Shown: one piece after another, positions 43,445 to 52,577 of the stretch
How the letters are laid out: every line of letters starts with the position of its first letter
How positions within the stretch are numbered: the first letter of the stretch is position 1
Assembly: GCF_003612555.1 (NCBI RefSeq)
Contig: NZ_RAZF01000015.1
Location: 1-64,000, forward strand
Direction of reading: 5' to 3'
Source of the DNA: Acutalibacter sp. 1XD8-33
GTDB lineage: Bacteria; Bacillota; Clostridia; Oscillospirales; Acutalibacteraceae
DNA length: 64,000 nucleotides
Made by a program: the position numbers and the translations under genes
The notes under the pieces: model-generated
Database searches by the model: none
What the model was told of the DNA's origin: nothing
The model's input: the letters and a program-made list of their open reading frames with translations, nothing else

Positions 43445-44530
43445 ATACGAGTTTTACGATTATTCCTCTTGATACCATTGCTTCTAGGGCTTGCCGCCTG
43501 TTCCGCAAATGTAAGCAGACCCCCGCAATCTGCAAACAGTTTAGTCCCCACTGATTCCGGCGATTCTGCGGCAGCGGAACCCATCACTGTACCCACCCTT
43601 GAAGTCACACAGTTGGAGGACGGCCTCTCCGCCATCCGTTTTGAGGGCGATTCCGGATTTGACCAGTTTCTCGCCCAAGGCGGGGCCGCATCCGACGGCG
43701 GGGTTGCACAGTACCTCACCTCGCTGGTAAAGGAAAACATCTCCCTGGGCGACCTGCTCTTTGGGTGCAGTACGATTTCTGTTCAGAATACCGAGGGCGG
43801 CTATCTCTTTGGCCGCAACTTCGATTGGGAACCCTGCAATGCCATGATCGTCCAATCCGCTCCGGAGAGCGGGTACAAATCCGTCTCCACCGTCAACACG
43901 GATTTTATTGGCATGAGCGGCGTGGACTTATCCCAACTTCCAGATAAATTTCAGGCTCTTATCTGCCTCTATGCACCCCTGGACGGCATGAACGAAAAGG
44001 GTCTGGCGGTGTCCGTAAATATGATCCAGGACAGCGCCACCATCGACCAAAACACCGGCAAGCCTGGTCTGACTACCACCACCGCCATCCGCCTGCTGCT
44101 GGACAGAGCCGCTACCGTGAATGAAGCCCTCGACCTGCTTGCTCAGTACGATATGCACGCCTCCATGGGCTACATGATGCATTTTGCGATTGCCGACAAC
44201 ACGGGCCGGAGCGTTGTGGTGGAGTGGGTGAACAACGAAATGGTTGTGGTGGAAACGCCTATCGTCACCAACTTTTACATGGCAGAGGGAAAGAAGAACG
44301 GCATTGGTACAGCTCAATCCCATGAGAGATATGACATACTGATAGACACGCTCTCTAACCATAAAACTATGAATCAAGAAGAAGTCCGGGACGCGCTGGA
44401 CAGTGTCAGCAAGGACAATTTTGGTGAGTTTGAGTCCACCGAGTGGAGCGTGGTCTTTGACCTGGAAAATTTGACCGCCCGGTACTATCATCGGGAAAAT
44501 CATGCTGAAAACTATACTTTTCAGCTATAT
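43445..44530 (+). CDS. Choloylglycine-hydrolase-like linear amide hydrolase (lipoprotein)
   Basis: About 350 residues of an Ntn-type C-N hydrolase. A lipoprotein signal (LFLLIPLLLGLAAC) precedes a linker. The probable nucleophile Cys is in LFGCSTIS, and GRNFDWEP gives the conserved Arg/Asp; NEKGLAVSVNM and AIRLLLDRAATVNEALDLL also fit. No ATG precedes the signal: AAGGGAG is spaced 7 bases from an ATA codon at 43445, while a TTG at 43469 would remove the charged start of the signal. The homology ends near 44530, where the frame runs on into the next gene. Probably an extracellular amidase; expression uncertain. Confidence 0.7.
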
Positions 44531-45909
44531 TATAAGCTTTCATATATCGAACAGATTGAAATTATTGCTGGAACTCGCAAGGCTCAAACGCCACGAGCGC
44601 ATGAGCCCGGTCCGAATGAAGAAATATCAGACGAAGAAGCTGCGGAAAATGCTGGTTTACGCTTTCCGGCACTCCAGCTATTATCACCGGGCTTTTGTAA
44701 GGGCTGGCATCGACGAGAGCAATATCCGCACCGCGCCTCTGACCACGCTCCCTGTGATGGATAAGCAAATACTCCTGCACAACTTCGACCAGCTTATCAC
44801 CGTACCCGACCTGACCCAAGACGAGCTTCGCCACTTTGACGCCGAAACCGCCGCCGACAGAAGCGCTTACAAGGGTAAGTACCATGTGGTTCACTCCTCC
44901 GGCAGCACCGGCAGGCCCGGCTATTTCGTGTACGACGAGACCGCTTGGCGCACCATGCTTTTTGGCATCATCCGGGTGGCACTGTGGGGAATGTCTATGA
45001 AAGAGATCGTGAAGCTGCTGGGGGCTGGGCCACGCATCGCCTATATTGCCGCCACCGATGGGCGATACGGTAGGGCTATGGCGGTTGGAGACGGCATTGA
45101 CGGCGTAGGGGCCGCTCAGATCCACCTGGACATCAAGCAGCCCTTGGAGCAGTGGGTGGCGGAGCTGAACAAGTTCAAGCCCAACATCATCATCGGCTAT
45201 CCGTCGGCAGTCAAGATTTTAGGCGAGCTGGTGGAGCAGGGCCGGGTGAAGCTGTCCGTCATGCGGGTAATCTCCTGCGGGGAACCTCTGGGCGCGGGTC
45301 TGCGACGGTACTTGGAAAAAGTGCTGGGCGGGGCGGTCATCAATGTGTACGGCGCCAGCGAGTCCCTGGCTCTGGGGGGTGGACGACGGCAGCGGTATGC
45401 TCCTGTTCGATGACCTGAACGTGGTGGAGGCAATAGACGGCGAAATGTACCTGACCAGCCTCTATAACTTCGCACAACCCCTCATCCGCTACAAAATTTC
45501 CGATTCTTTGACCTTGGCGCAACCGACGAAAGAAAGCCCCTTCACCCGCGCCGTCGGGCTCCTGGGCCGCTGCGAGGATATGCTCTGGTTTGAAGATGGC
45601 TTCGGTCATCGGGATTTCCTTCACCCCCTCGCCATAGAGGGCTTCTGCGGGGAGGGCCTGCGGGATTATCAGTTCCAGCAGACCTGCAGGGACAGCTTCG
45701 TCATGATAGCGGAGAAAACCTCTCAGGGGACAGAAAGCGTGATTCAAGCGGAACTAACCGCGCAAATGCGGGGGATTCTGGAAGAAAAGGGGCTGGGATA
45801 TGTTCGGTTCCAGGTGACGTTTGTGGAGGAGATCCTCCCCGACCCGCGCACCGGCAAGAAACAGCTTATCGTGAAAAATGACGCAGGAAGGTGGCGGGCT
45901 GCGGGATGA
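44502..45909 (+). pseudogene. PaaK-like adenylate-forming enzyme with a frameshift
   Basis: A phenylacetate-CoA-ligase-like protein: KLRKMLVYAFRHSSYYHRAF at the N-terminus, the P-loop-like VHSSGSTGRPGYF, IIIGYPSAVKILGELVEQG, SCGEPLGAGLRRYLEK and VYGASESLALG. At about 45375-45380 a run of six G shifts the frame (five would keep it), after which VDDGSGMLLFDDLN, PLIRYKISDSLTL and the C-terminal domain follow to 45909. The 5' end overlaps the amide hydrolase, so that junction may also be a deletion. Enzymes of this type activate aryl or acyl acids. Confidence 0.8.
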
Positions 45910-46645
45910 AGGAAATGATACTCAGGGGCAAAAACCTGACAAAAAGTATGGCGAAACTCCTGTTTTGCAGGACATAGACGTGGACATCTACGCCGGAGAT
46001 TTTACTGTAATCATGGGTTCCTCCGGCGCGGGAAAATCCACCCTGCTGTACTGTTTAAGCGGCATGGACAGCCTGACCGGAGGCGAAGTATTTTTCAAGA
46101 ATCAGCCCATTACCGGCCTGAGAGAGAGGAAAATGGCCGCGCTCCGGGCTAAAGAGTTCGGCTTTGTGTTCCAGCAGACTCACCTGGTGAGCAACCTGTC
46201 CCTCTTTGAGAACGTGGCTGTTGCCGGGTATGCGGGAAAATCTGCTGACGTGAACGCCCTCGCCCATGCCCTGCTGGAACAGATGAATGTTGCCAGCGCC
46301 AAAAACCGCCTGCCCAACCAGGTCTCTGGCGGCGAGGCCCAGCGGGCCGCTATCGCCCGGGCCATGATAAACAAGCCCGCCCTACTCTTTGCGGACGAGC
46401 CCACCGGCGCGCTTAACAAATCAAACAGTCAAGAGGTCATGAACCTGCTGACCGGGCTGAACGCCCAGGGGCAGAGCATCCTCATGGTCACCCACGACCT
46501 GCGGGCAGCGCTGCGGGGGAACCGGCTGCTCTACCTGGAGGACGGAAAAATCCTGGATGAACTGGGCCTGCCCACCTACCGTGCAGAAGATGAAAAAGAG
46601 CGGGAAACAAAGATTAGCCGTTGGCTTTCAGAGTTGGGGTGGTGA
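45906..46645 (+). pseudogene. ABC transporter ATPase (LolD/MacB type) with an early frameshift
   Basis: ATG 45906 overlaps the PaaK-like stop (ATGA). The first 14 codons (KEMILRGKNLTK) and the rest of the protein (YGETPVLQDIDVDIYAGDF) are in different frames, because an A run near 45952 is one base short. The main body has Walker A GSSGAGKST, signature VSGGEAQR and Walker B LLFADEPTGAL, as in FtsX-linked exporters. The permease gene follows. Inactive unless slippage on the A run restores the frame. Confidence 0.82.
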
Positions 46646-46700
46646 AGAGTTCAAGCGCTGGCGCGTTTGAACTCTTCAATTTTTCATTGCATGAAAAATT
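46644..46700. repeat. Double hairpin between ABC ATPase and permease genes
   Basis: GAAGAGTTCAA (46644-46654) pairs with TTGAACTCTTC (46667-46677). AATTTTTCAT (46678-46687) pairs with ATGAAAAATT (46691-46700). The two-hairpin layout is like that of the MITEs here, but the ends do not match, so it may be a terminator/attenuator or another small element. Confidence 0.5.
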
Positions 46701-46719
46701 TTATTAGGGGAGGATTTAA

Positions 46720-49062
46720 ATGGAAAAACGCATTTTGATACGCGCCGGGCTGAAACGCCACTGGGGTGCGCTTTTGGGCATATTTCTGCTGATTACACTC
46801 ACCGCTACCGTTACCGGCACGGTGCTGACCCTGTGGGCCAACGCCGCCCATGAAGAAACCGGACTGACCCAGGCAGGCTTTGGTGCGTTGACAGCCTGGG
46901 TGTCCGGCGAAGCCGATACGGAAAGCCTGTCGACAGAAATAACCAATCTTGACGAGATAGGCAAGGTAGAAACCCAACTGTTGGTGTTCACCAATTACAC
47001 CGCCCTGGGGCAGGAGTCTGACAGCGAGGGACAGCTCATTCTCTACGAACCGGAGCGGGAGCGCTACCGCTTTTTCGCTGATGATTTGTCCGGTTATCAA
47101 CCCGCGCCCGAAAATATCCGACCTGGGGAAGTGTACGTTTCCCCCTCGCTGTTGTCAACGTTCGGGCTGAGTATCGGTGACGAGATCACTTTTCCCATCG
47201 CCCGCTCCGGGCGGGATATGGCGCTGACAGTGGCGGGCTTTTATGAAGACCCGGTGATGGGTAGCAGCATGATCGGCATGAAAGGTTTTCTTGTCTGCGA
47301 GAGCGACTACCGCGCCGCACTGAATACCATCGAAAGTTCGGGTATTGACGCGCTTGCCCGGAATGGAGCCATGCTCCACATTTTCCCTTCGGCTGACCTG
47401 CTTGCCACCGAGTTGAGCGCCATCCTGAACGAGCGCACCGGCCTTGCAGATTTCACGGAGTTCTCCCACAGCCGGAAGGCGATTTCCGGGTTCATGCTGG
47501 TGCTGCAAAACGCCTTTTCCGCGCTGTTTTTGGCATTTGCGGTTGTACTTCTCATCGCAGTATTGGTTATAGCAGGGCACAGCATTTCCGCCACCATACG
47601 CGTCGAATACAAGAACATGGGCATCCTCAAGACGATTGGCCTCACCACCGCTGACCTACGCATGGTGCTGCTGGTGCAGTATGGCATAGCAATTCTTGTA
47701 GGCTTGGTACTTGGCCTACTGCTGACTGTCCCCATAAGCTCTGTTGTCAGCGCGGCGACCCTGACCACCACCGGATTGCGTATTCCGACCGTTCTCCCTA
47801 TAGGGCTGTTTGCTCTCTGCTTTAGTGATATCATCCTCTTGCTGGGCGGATTCATCTACTGGCGGGCTGGGAAAATCGGCACAATTAGCCCCATGAGGGT
47901 TATTCGCGGCGAGATGGAAGCGGCAAGCCTAGGCAGCAGCCCAGCCGTGCAAATCACTGAAAAAACGCTCCCTCTGCGCCTGGCCATGCGACAGCTTTTG
48001 ACCGGACGCAGGATGTATCTGGGCACACTGGCCGTGGCAGTCCTGCTGTCCTTTTTCGCCGCCATGATCGGCTGCATGGGCGCCTGGCTCGGCCCGGACG
48101 GCAAGGGTATGATGGACGCTTTCAACCCCGCCGACCACGATATCGGGGTGCAGATGTTTGGCGAATCCTCTATAAAACAGGCGGCGGAAATTGTTCGCTA
48201 ATACAGCAATATCACCGACACCTACCTGCTGGCCATGCCCAGCGTCAGCGTCAACGGCGTGGACTACACCGCCAACGCCATCTCGGAGCCGGGGCGCTTT
48301 CATATTTTGCAGGGCCGTACCTGCATGGGCGATAACGAAATCGTTCTGACCGAGTTTGTGGCAAGCGACCTGGGTGTGGCTATTGGCGATACGGTTACCG
48401 TCCGGGGCGACCTGTCAAACGACGAATACACCGTCAGCGGCATCTATTCCTGCGCCAACGACATGGGCGCCAACGTAGGCTTAAGTCAATCAGGATACCT
48501 GAAAATTGGCCGGGACGACCCGCGCATCTGGTGCTGGCACTACTTCCTCGGTGACCCCAGCCAAAAAGCTGCCATCACCCAGGCGCTGGAAGAAAGGTTC
48601 GGCGGGGACGTCCATGTCCACGAAAATACCTGGCCCGGACTGTTCGGCATCATCGCGGCTATGCGGGCACTGGTGGCGGCAATGTACGTTACCACGGCGG
48701 TGTTTATTCTGGTGGTCACGGTACTGACCGGCAGCCGTGTTCTGTCGGCAGAACAGCGGGACATCGCCATCTATAAAGCCATTGGCTTTGCCGATTCTGT
48801 CCAGCGGCTGACCTTTGCCCTGCGCTTTGGGGTAACCGCCCTCCTTGGCTCGACGATGGGTGTTGTCCTTTCAGGGTTACTGACCACCCCCATTGTTTCC
48901 ACAGTAATGAAGCTGGCGGGCATCAGCAATTTTGCCTCCGGCGTGAGCTTTAGGGGCACCCTGCTGCCGGTTCTGGCCGTTACCCTGCTGTTCGCCGGGT
49001 TTGCTTGGCTGGCGGCGGGGAAAATCAGGCGGGTTGCTTTGACAAGTCTTATAAGCGAATAA
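46720..49062 (+). pseudogene. FtsX-type ABC permease with an internal stop codon
   Basis: About 780 codons in one frame. Four blocks of membrane helices with an FtsX domain in each half (near 47520-47860 and 48680-49000) flank extracellular regions, as in MacB/BceB-like exporters. A TAA at 48199-48201 interrupts the frame between AAEIVR and YSNITDTYLL. A single C-to-T change in CAA would explain it. ATG 46720 has GGGGAGG upstream. With the ATPase gene also broken, the exporter is not functional as read. Confidence 0.85.
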
Positions 49063-49085
49063 TTTATTTGGAAAGGAAAACCAAC

Positions 49086-50075
49086 ATGAAAAAAGTTCTT
49101 CTCTTTATTTGCCTGATCCTCTGCACTCTGGTGCTGGCGGGCTGTTCACAGACAGAAAACAGGCGTTCCGCTCCTGTTTCAACTACGACTCCGGCCTCCT
49201 CCATAGCAGACAGCCAGCCGCAGACCAGCGCTGAATCTGTCCCGGAGGCAGAAAGCGCCACAAGCCTCACCGTCAATTTTGGCGACCAGGGCGCTCCCTT
49301 CACCCTGCACCTATATGACAATGACACAGCCGCAGCCATTGCCCGGCACGTGGGTACTGCCGACTGGCGGCTGCCCATCTACCACTACGATGACTACGAA
49401 AATTGGGAGGTCATGCAGTATTACGACATCCCCAGCCGGTATGAGATTCCCTCGAACCCGGAGAACGTCACCAGTGAAAGGGCCGGTGAGGTCTATTACT
49501 CCGAGCCCAACCGCATTGTGCTGTTTTATGGTGACGCGCAGGTGAGCGGAGAGTATACTCCGGTGGGCTATTTTGACGCGACAGAGGATTTCGTCAGCGC
49601 GGTGGAGAATAACCCGGTGCTGGAGGGCTGGGGGAATAAAATCGTGCGTATCGCACCCGGTTCGAATGAGCCAGAGATATCCCAAACATCCGTGATTACA
49701 ACAGAAGAACAGGAGGAAAGCAACATGATAAACCTGCAAATCGAAGAGCATAACTTGACAGCGGAGCTTGCGGACAACACCTCCGCCCAGGCTTTTGCGG
49801 AGCTGCTCCAGGAGGGGCCTGTCACCGTGCAGATGCACGACTATGGAAATTTTGAGAAGATTGGCCCGCTGCCAACCAGCCTGCCGGAAAGTAATGAGCA
49901 GATCACCACCGAGCCGGGGGACATCATTCTGTATCAGGGCAACTCTGTCACCGTGTACTATGATGTGAACACCTGGAATTTTACCCAGCTGGGGAAGGTG
50001 CAGGGTGTTACCCAGCAGGAGCTCAAGGATATTTTGGGCGAGGGGGACGTCGAGATCACATTTTCAGTAGGATAG
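49086..50075 (+). CDS. Lipoprotein with two cyclophilin-like domains
   Basis: A 329-residue protein. Signal peptide and lipobox LAGC (KVLLFICLILCTLVLAGC). Two copies of a cyclophilin-like domain follow: NFGDQGAPFTLHLYDNDTAA (about 62-190) and QIEEHNLTAELADNTSAQAF (about 215-329), each ending with a Gly-rich strand region (VVIRIAPGS-like and EGDVEITFS). Domains of this type in Clostridia often accompany redox proteins; ligand unknown. ATG 49086 has GGAAAGG upstream and follows the ABC permease. Confidence 0.8.
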   Translation: MKKVLLFICLILCTLVLAGCSQTENRRSAPVSTTTPASSIADSQPQTSAESVPEAESATSLTVNFGDQGAPFTLHLYDNDTAAAIARHVGTADWRLPIYHYDDYENWEVMQYYDIPSRYEIPSNPENVTSERAGEVYYSEPNRIVLFYGDAQVSGEYTPVGYFDATEDFVSAVENNPVLEGWGNKIVRIAPGSNEPEISQTSVITTEEQEESNMINLQIEEHNLTAELADNTSAQAFAELLQEGPVTVQMHDYGNFEKIGPLPTSLPESNEQITTEPGDIILYQGNSVTVYYDVNTWNFTQLGKVQGVTQQELKDILGEGDVEITFSVG

Positions 50076-50128
50076 AGAATTTATATAATCTTAAAAGCAT
50101 GAACTTATTAGCAAAGGAGCCAAGCATC

Positions 50129-50685
50129 ATGAAATCCATCACCAAAAACATCGTCCTGTCTGCCATGTTCCTGGCAATCGGTCTGATCCTCCCCTTTTTC
50201 ACCGTCCAGATCCCCCAGATAGGCCAAATGCTCCTGCCTATGCACATCCCCGTCCTGCTGTGCGGGTTTGTGTGCGGCTGGCAGAGCGGGGCCATAGTGG
50301 GCTTTGTGCTGCCGCTGCTGCGGTCAGCCATATTCGGTATGCCGGTATTCTTCCCCTCCGCCACCGGCATGGCCTTCGAGCTGATGACCTACGGCCTGGT
50401 GGCCGGGCTGCTCTACTCCCTCTCCAAATGGAAGTGTCTACTGGCGCTGTACCGCAGCCTGGTTATTGCCATGCTTGCCCGGGCGCGTGGTGTGGGGCCT
50501 CGTGCAGACCATCCAGCTGGGGTTTCTCGGTGCATATGTTCCTCGCTGGGGCATTTATTAACGCCATTCCCGGCATTATCGCCCAGCTTATGCTGATCCC
50601 GATAATCATGCTTGCCTTGGGCCGCACGGGGCTGGTGCCTTTCAAGGTGAAACGGGGTCTACGAAATGGAAAAGCTGAAAACTGA
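50129..50685 (+). pseudogene. ECF transporter S component, two frameshifts
   Basis: ATG 50129 has AAAGGAGCC upstream. The first 115 residues are a clear ECF substrate-binding membrane protein (VLSAMFLAIGLILPFFTVQI, PMHIPVLLCGFVCGW, LRSAIFGMPVFFP). A C too many near 50479-50483 shifts the frame (then GRVVWGLVQTIQLGF). A second change near 50530 leads to MFLAGAFINAIPGIIAQLML and the end at 50685. The vitamin or metal substrate is unknown. Confidence 0.8.
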
Positions 50686-50985
50686 CGTGTATTCTGCCGC
50701 CGAAAGGCCTCGTGCGTTTATTCAAGTGCCCCCAAAACAGCCCGTGCTATTAGCAATCGATGGGAGGTGCGGCTCGGGAAATACCACTCTCGCAAGAGTG
50801 CTTCAGGAGAAAACGGGCGCGGCAGTGGTACATATGGACGACTTCTTCCTCCGGCCCGAGCAGAGGACACCGGAACGCTTTGCCGAGCCGGGTGGAAATG
50901 TCGACCGGGAGCGTGTATTGGAGGAAGTCCTGTTGCCCCTAAAGGAGAACTGCCCGGTGGTGTACAGGCCCTATGACACACACAG
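50666..50985 (+). pseudogene. Uridine-kinase-like P-loop kinase, 3' part lost, altered Walker A
   Basis: About 105 residues from ATG 50666. The P-loop reads GRCGSGNTTLA, in which the catalytic Lys is Asn. AVVHMDDFFLRPEQRTPERF and GNVDRERVLEEVLLPL match small nucleoside kinases. Homology stops after VYRPYDTH and turns into an SLH domain at about 50985. Lys loss and truncation make it inactive. Confidence 0.7.
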
Positions 50986-51435
50986 CCCGCCATGCTGGCG
51001 GCGGTGCTGTACCGCTCGGCAGGAAGTCCAAAGGTAGACGGCCTGGCAGATTTCTCCGATGTTCCCGCTAGTGCCTACTACAACAGCGCCGCGAGATGGG
51101 CCAGTAATAACGGCTATATAAGTGGTTATGGCAGCCGGGTGTTTGGTTCCGATGACCCGGTAACCAGGGAACAGATCGTTGCCATTTTGTGTCGGTATGA
51201 AGGCCGCCCGGCAGCGACCGCGCCCGATTTTGCCGATGAATCCAGCATCAGCACTTATGCGGGCACCGCCGTCGATTGGGCCAGGGCCAACAGCATCATC
51301 AGTGGCGTGGGCAACAACCGTTTTGACCCCAAAGGCACAGCGACCCGCGCCCAGGTGGCGGCCATCCTCCATAACTATCTGTCCACCCCCATCTGGCCCA
51401 CCACGCAGTGGATGGTGATGGTGTCGATTTTGTGA
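50985..51435 (+). pseudogene. S-layer homology protein, 3' part
   Basis: Begins mid-repeat with MLAAVLYRSAGSP. Two further SLH repeats follow (ADFSDVPASAYYNSAARWAS, VTREQIVAILCRYEG, TRAQVAAILHNYL), then the stop at 51433. It has no start or signal of its own. It continues the SLH protein whose 5' part ends at 42757, with about a dozen residues missing between them. Confidence 0.72.
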
Positions 51436-51489
51436 TTCCTAGGGCTGTTTCGGTTGGGGCTGACCAGCCGCTTGCAGCTTAAAGCGCTG

Positions 51490-51783
51490 TTACTCATGAT
51501 GTGCTTCTCCTTCCTGCAAAAAATCATGTTTCTTCAGCAGTTCCTTGTAGTTCTCCCGGATGTTCTCAATGGCCATCACGGCCTTGTTGTTAGGATAATC
51601 TGGGTGATCCTCGCAGAACCGCTCATAGGCGTCGATTTCGGCCAGCGCCTCGCCGTTGATGGCCTTGCCGATCCACCGAGAGATGGTCGACCAGGGGTTC
51701 ACCTGGATAGGGGCTATCTGGATGAGCGTCAGCAGAAGGAAGATCCCGCCGCCGGAACAGGCCAGGAACTTCTCCAAAGTCAT
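51490..51783 (-). CDS. Phage lysis-module protein (holin-adjacent)
   Basis: A 97-residue protein with one N-terminal membrane segment (CSGGGIFLLLTLIQIAPI) followed by VNPWSTISRWIGKAINGE, a pattern seen in proteins next to holins in Clostridial prophages. The C-terminus is charged. ATG 51783 has GAGAGGTGAAAGCC upstream. It is the last gene of the phage remnant that extends to 53231; no endolysin follows. Confidence 0.7.
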   Translation of the reverse strand: MTLEKFLACSGGGIFLLLTLIQIAPIQVNPWSTISRWIGKAINGEALAEIDAYERFCEDHPDYPNNKAVMAIENIRENYKELLKKHDFLQEGEAHHE

Positions 51784-51827
51784 TGGCTTTCACCTCTCAT
51801 GAAAAATGAAAGCCCCGGCCTTGCCAC

Positions 51828-51902
51828 TTGACAAAGTCGGAGCATATGATATAAAGCAGACCGCCGGGAGACTTCCGCAGAGGAAGAAAGCTGGCGGTCT
51901 GC
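51828..51902 (+). ncRNA. Candidate small RNA (promoter plus hairpin)
   Basis: TTGACA (51828-51833), 16-base spacer, TATAAA (51850-51855), followed directly by a hairpin with a perfect 10-bp stem (51856-51865 with 51893-51902). No open frame. It is on the strand opposite the phage genes. Confidence 0.4.
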
Positions 51903-51914
51903 TGGAGTTTATCA

Positions 51915-52045
51915 TTGACAAACTCCATAGATTGGGGTATAATACAGGCAAAGAGGGCGCTGTTGCATGGCGGTTAGCTCTTACCTTTCAGCTAATAAAG
52001 TTAGCCGTCCGGGGCCTAGCCGGGCGGCTAACACGCTTTTGGGGC
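51915..52045 (+). ncRNA. Candidate antisense RNA (type I antitoxin)
   Basis: A strong promoter, TTGACA (51915-51920), 17-base spacer, TATAAT (51938-51943). The predicted transcript (from about 51950) runs into the hairpin at 52000-52032, which is followed by CGCTTTT. It would overlap the 3' end of the small hydrophobic peptide gene on the other strand, the layout of convergent type I antitoxins. Confidence 0.5.
52000..52032. terminator. Shared hairpin at the 3' ends of peptide mRNA and antisense RNA
   Basis: GTTAGCCG (52000-52007) pairs with CGGCTAAC (52025-52032), with extra GC pairs inside. T-rich bases follow on both strands, so it can end both convergent transcripts. It overlaps the peptide's stop codon. 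Confidence 0.65.
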
Positions 52046-52111
52046 TAAGTACATGATTACCACAAGGGCAATCAGTAAGCACACTGCAAACCGCAGCAGC
52101 TTTCGTCCCAT
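52028..52111 (-). CDS. 27-residue hydrophobic peptide, candidate type I toxin
   Basis: The peptide starts MGRKLLRF, followed by a single hydrophobic helix (AVCLLIALVVIMYL) and ends APKAC. A basic N-terminus plus one short membrane helix is typical of type I toxins. AGGGAGGTGAGG lies 6 bases upstream of ATG, a very strong ribosome site. A promoter at 52263-52290 gives a leader of about 145 bases, and a terminator overlaps the stop. It lies in a phage lysis remnant, so a holin-like role is the alternative. Confidence 0.6.
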   Translation of the reverse strand: MGRKLLRFAVCLLIALVVIMYLAPKAC

Positions 52112-52164
52112 AAAGCCTCACCTCCCTTCGTGTTCACTCAGAGAGATGAATCACCCCCTTTCCC

Positions 52165-52290
52165 GAGGTATGTACCTCTTTGGGGATGAGCTAACCGCCC
52201 GAGTTGGGATCTCCAACTCGTATGCAACAACGTCCTCCGCCTCCAAAAATGGGGGTGTTTTTATTATACCATTCTGGGAAATTTTGTCAA
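52165..52290 (-). promoter_or_regulatory. Promoter and structured leader of the hydrophobic peptide gene
   Basis: Minus strand: TTGACA (52285-52290), 16-base spacer, TATAAT (52263-52268). The leader holds a hairpin GAGTTGG/CCAACTC (52201-52219) and GAGGTA/TACCTC (52166-52178). Long structured leaders are usual in type I toxin mRNAs, where they delay translation. Confidence 0.6.
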
Positions 52291-52296
52291 TCCTTG

Positions 52297-52401
52297 TCAG
52301 GCATCCACCTCAAGGTCGGAGAGGATCTCCCGGACCCGCTCCCGGACCTGCTCCCGGATTTTCTTGTCCTTGATGATCAGGGTCGCATAGACCGCCGCCA
52401 T
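52297..52401 (-). CDS. CD1375-family phage protein
   Basis: A 34-residue protein (AAVYATLIIKDKKIREQVRE at the N-terminus, ILSDLEVDA at the end), matching the short CD1375-type proteins found near tail-fibre genes in Clostridial phages. Function unknown. The ATG overlaps the stop of the upstream gene (TAATG). Confidence 0.75.
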   Translation of the reverse strand: MAAVYATLIIKDKKIREQVRERVREILSDLEVDA

Positions 52402-52577
52402 TATCCCTCACCTCCCAGCATGGCCTCGTACACGTCGCAGAGGGCCAGCTGGGTGTCCTCCAGCTGAGCCTCCAGGCTGGCCAGTTTTGCCCGCAGGGCC
52501 TGGTTCTTCGCCTCCAGCTCCGTACGGGTCTTGGGCCTGCTTTCTGTGCTCCCCCTCTGAAACCGGTTCAATCCCAT
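52401..52577 (-). CDS. Small coiled-coil phage protein
   Basis: A 58-residue protein; residues 18-52 form a heptad-rich coiled coil (TELEAKNQALRAKLASLEAQ). The position between the tail-fibre gene and the CD1375-type gene fits a tail accessory protein. Start and stop both overlap the neighbours (TAATG), so the three genes are translationally coupled. ATG has AGGAGGG upstream. Confidence 0.7.
   Translation of the reverse strand: MGLNRFQRGSTESRPKTRTELEAKNQALRAKLASLEAQLEDTQLALCDVYEAMLGGEG

Larger units (their letters stand above)
42753..43472 (+). pseudogene. Class I SAM-dependent methyltransferase, broken by a hairpin and a MITE
   Basis: Readable parts: TDEYHGYSMTDADHMKRILQ, the SAM-binding FLDVGCG (about 42917), then, after the 17-base hairpin at 42934-42950, GMCMKVAAELGYAKMDGLDL and AADFDGYAAVFYFYNPFG. 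After RDIWAVYY the MITE interrupts. Behind it the C-terminus resumes: HPVFGELFQQAGFVQEKEIH and DTVARIYKLSEKG, ending at TGA 43470. The true start is missing: the N-terminus is fused to the SLH gene. Confidence 0.8.

Noticed and set aside
44530-44764. C-terminal extension of the amide hydrolase frame
   Set aside because: The residues after 44530 are out-of-frame translation of the PaaK-like gene, which shows clear homology in its own frame.
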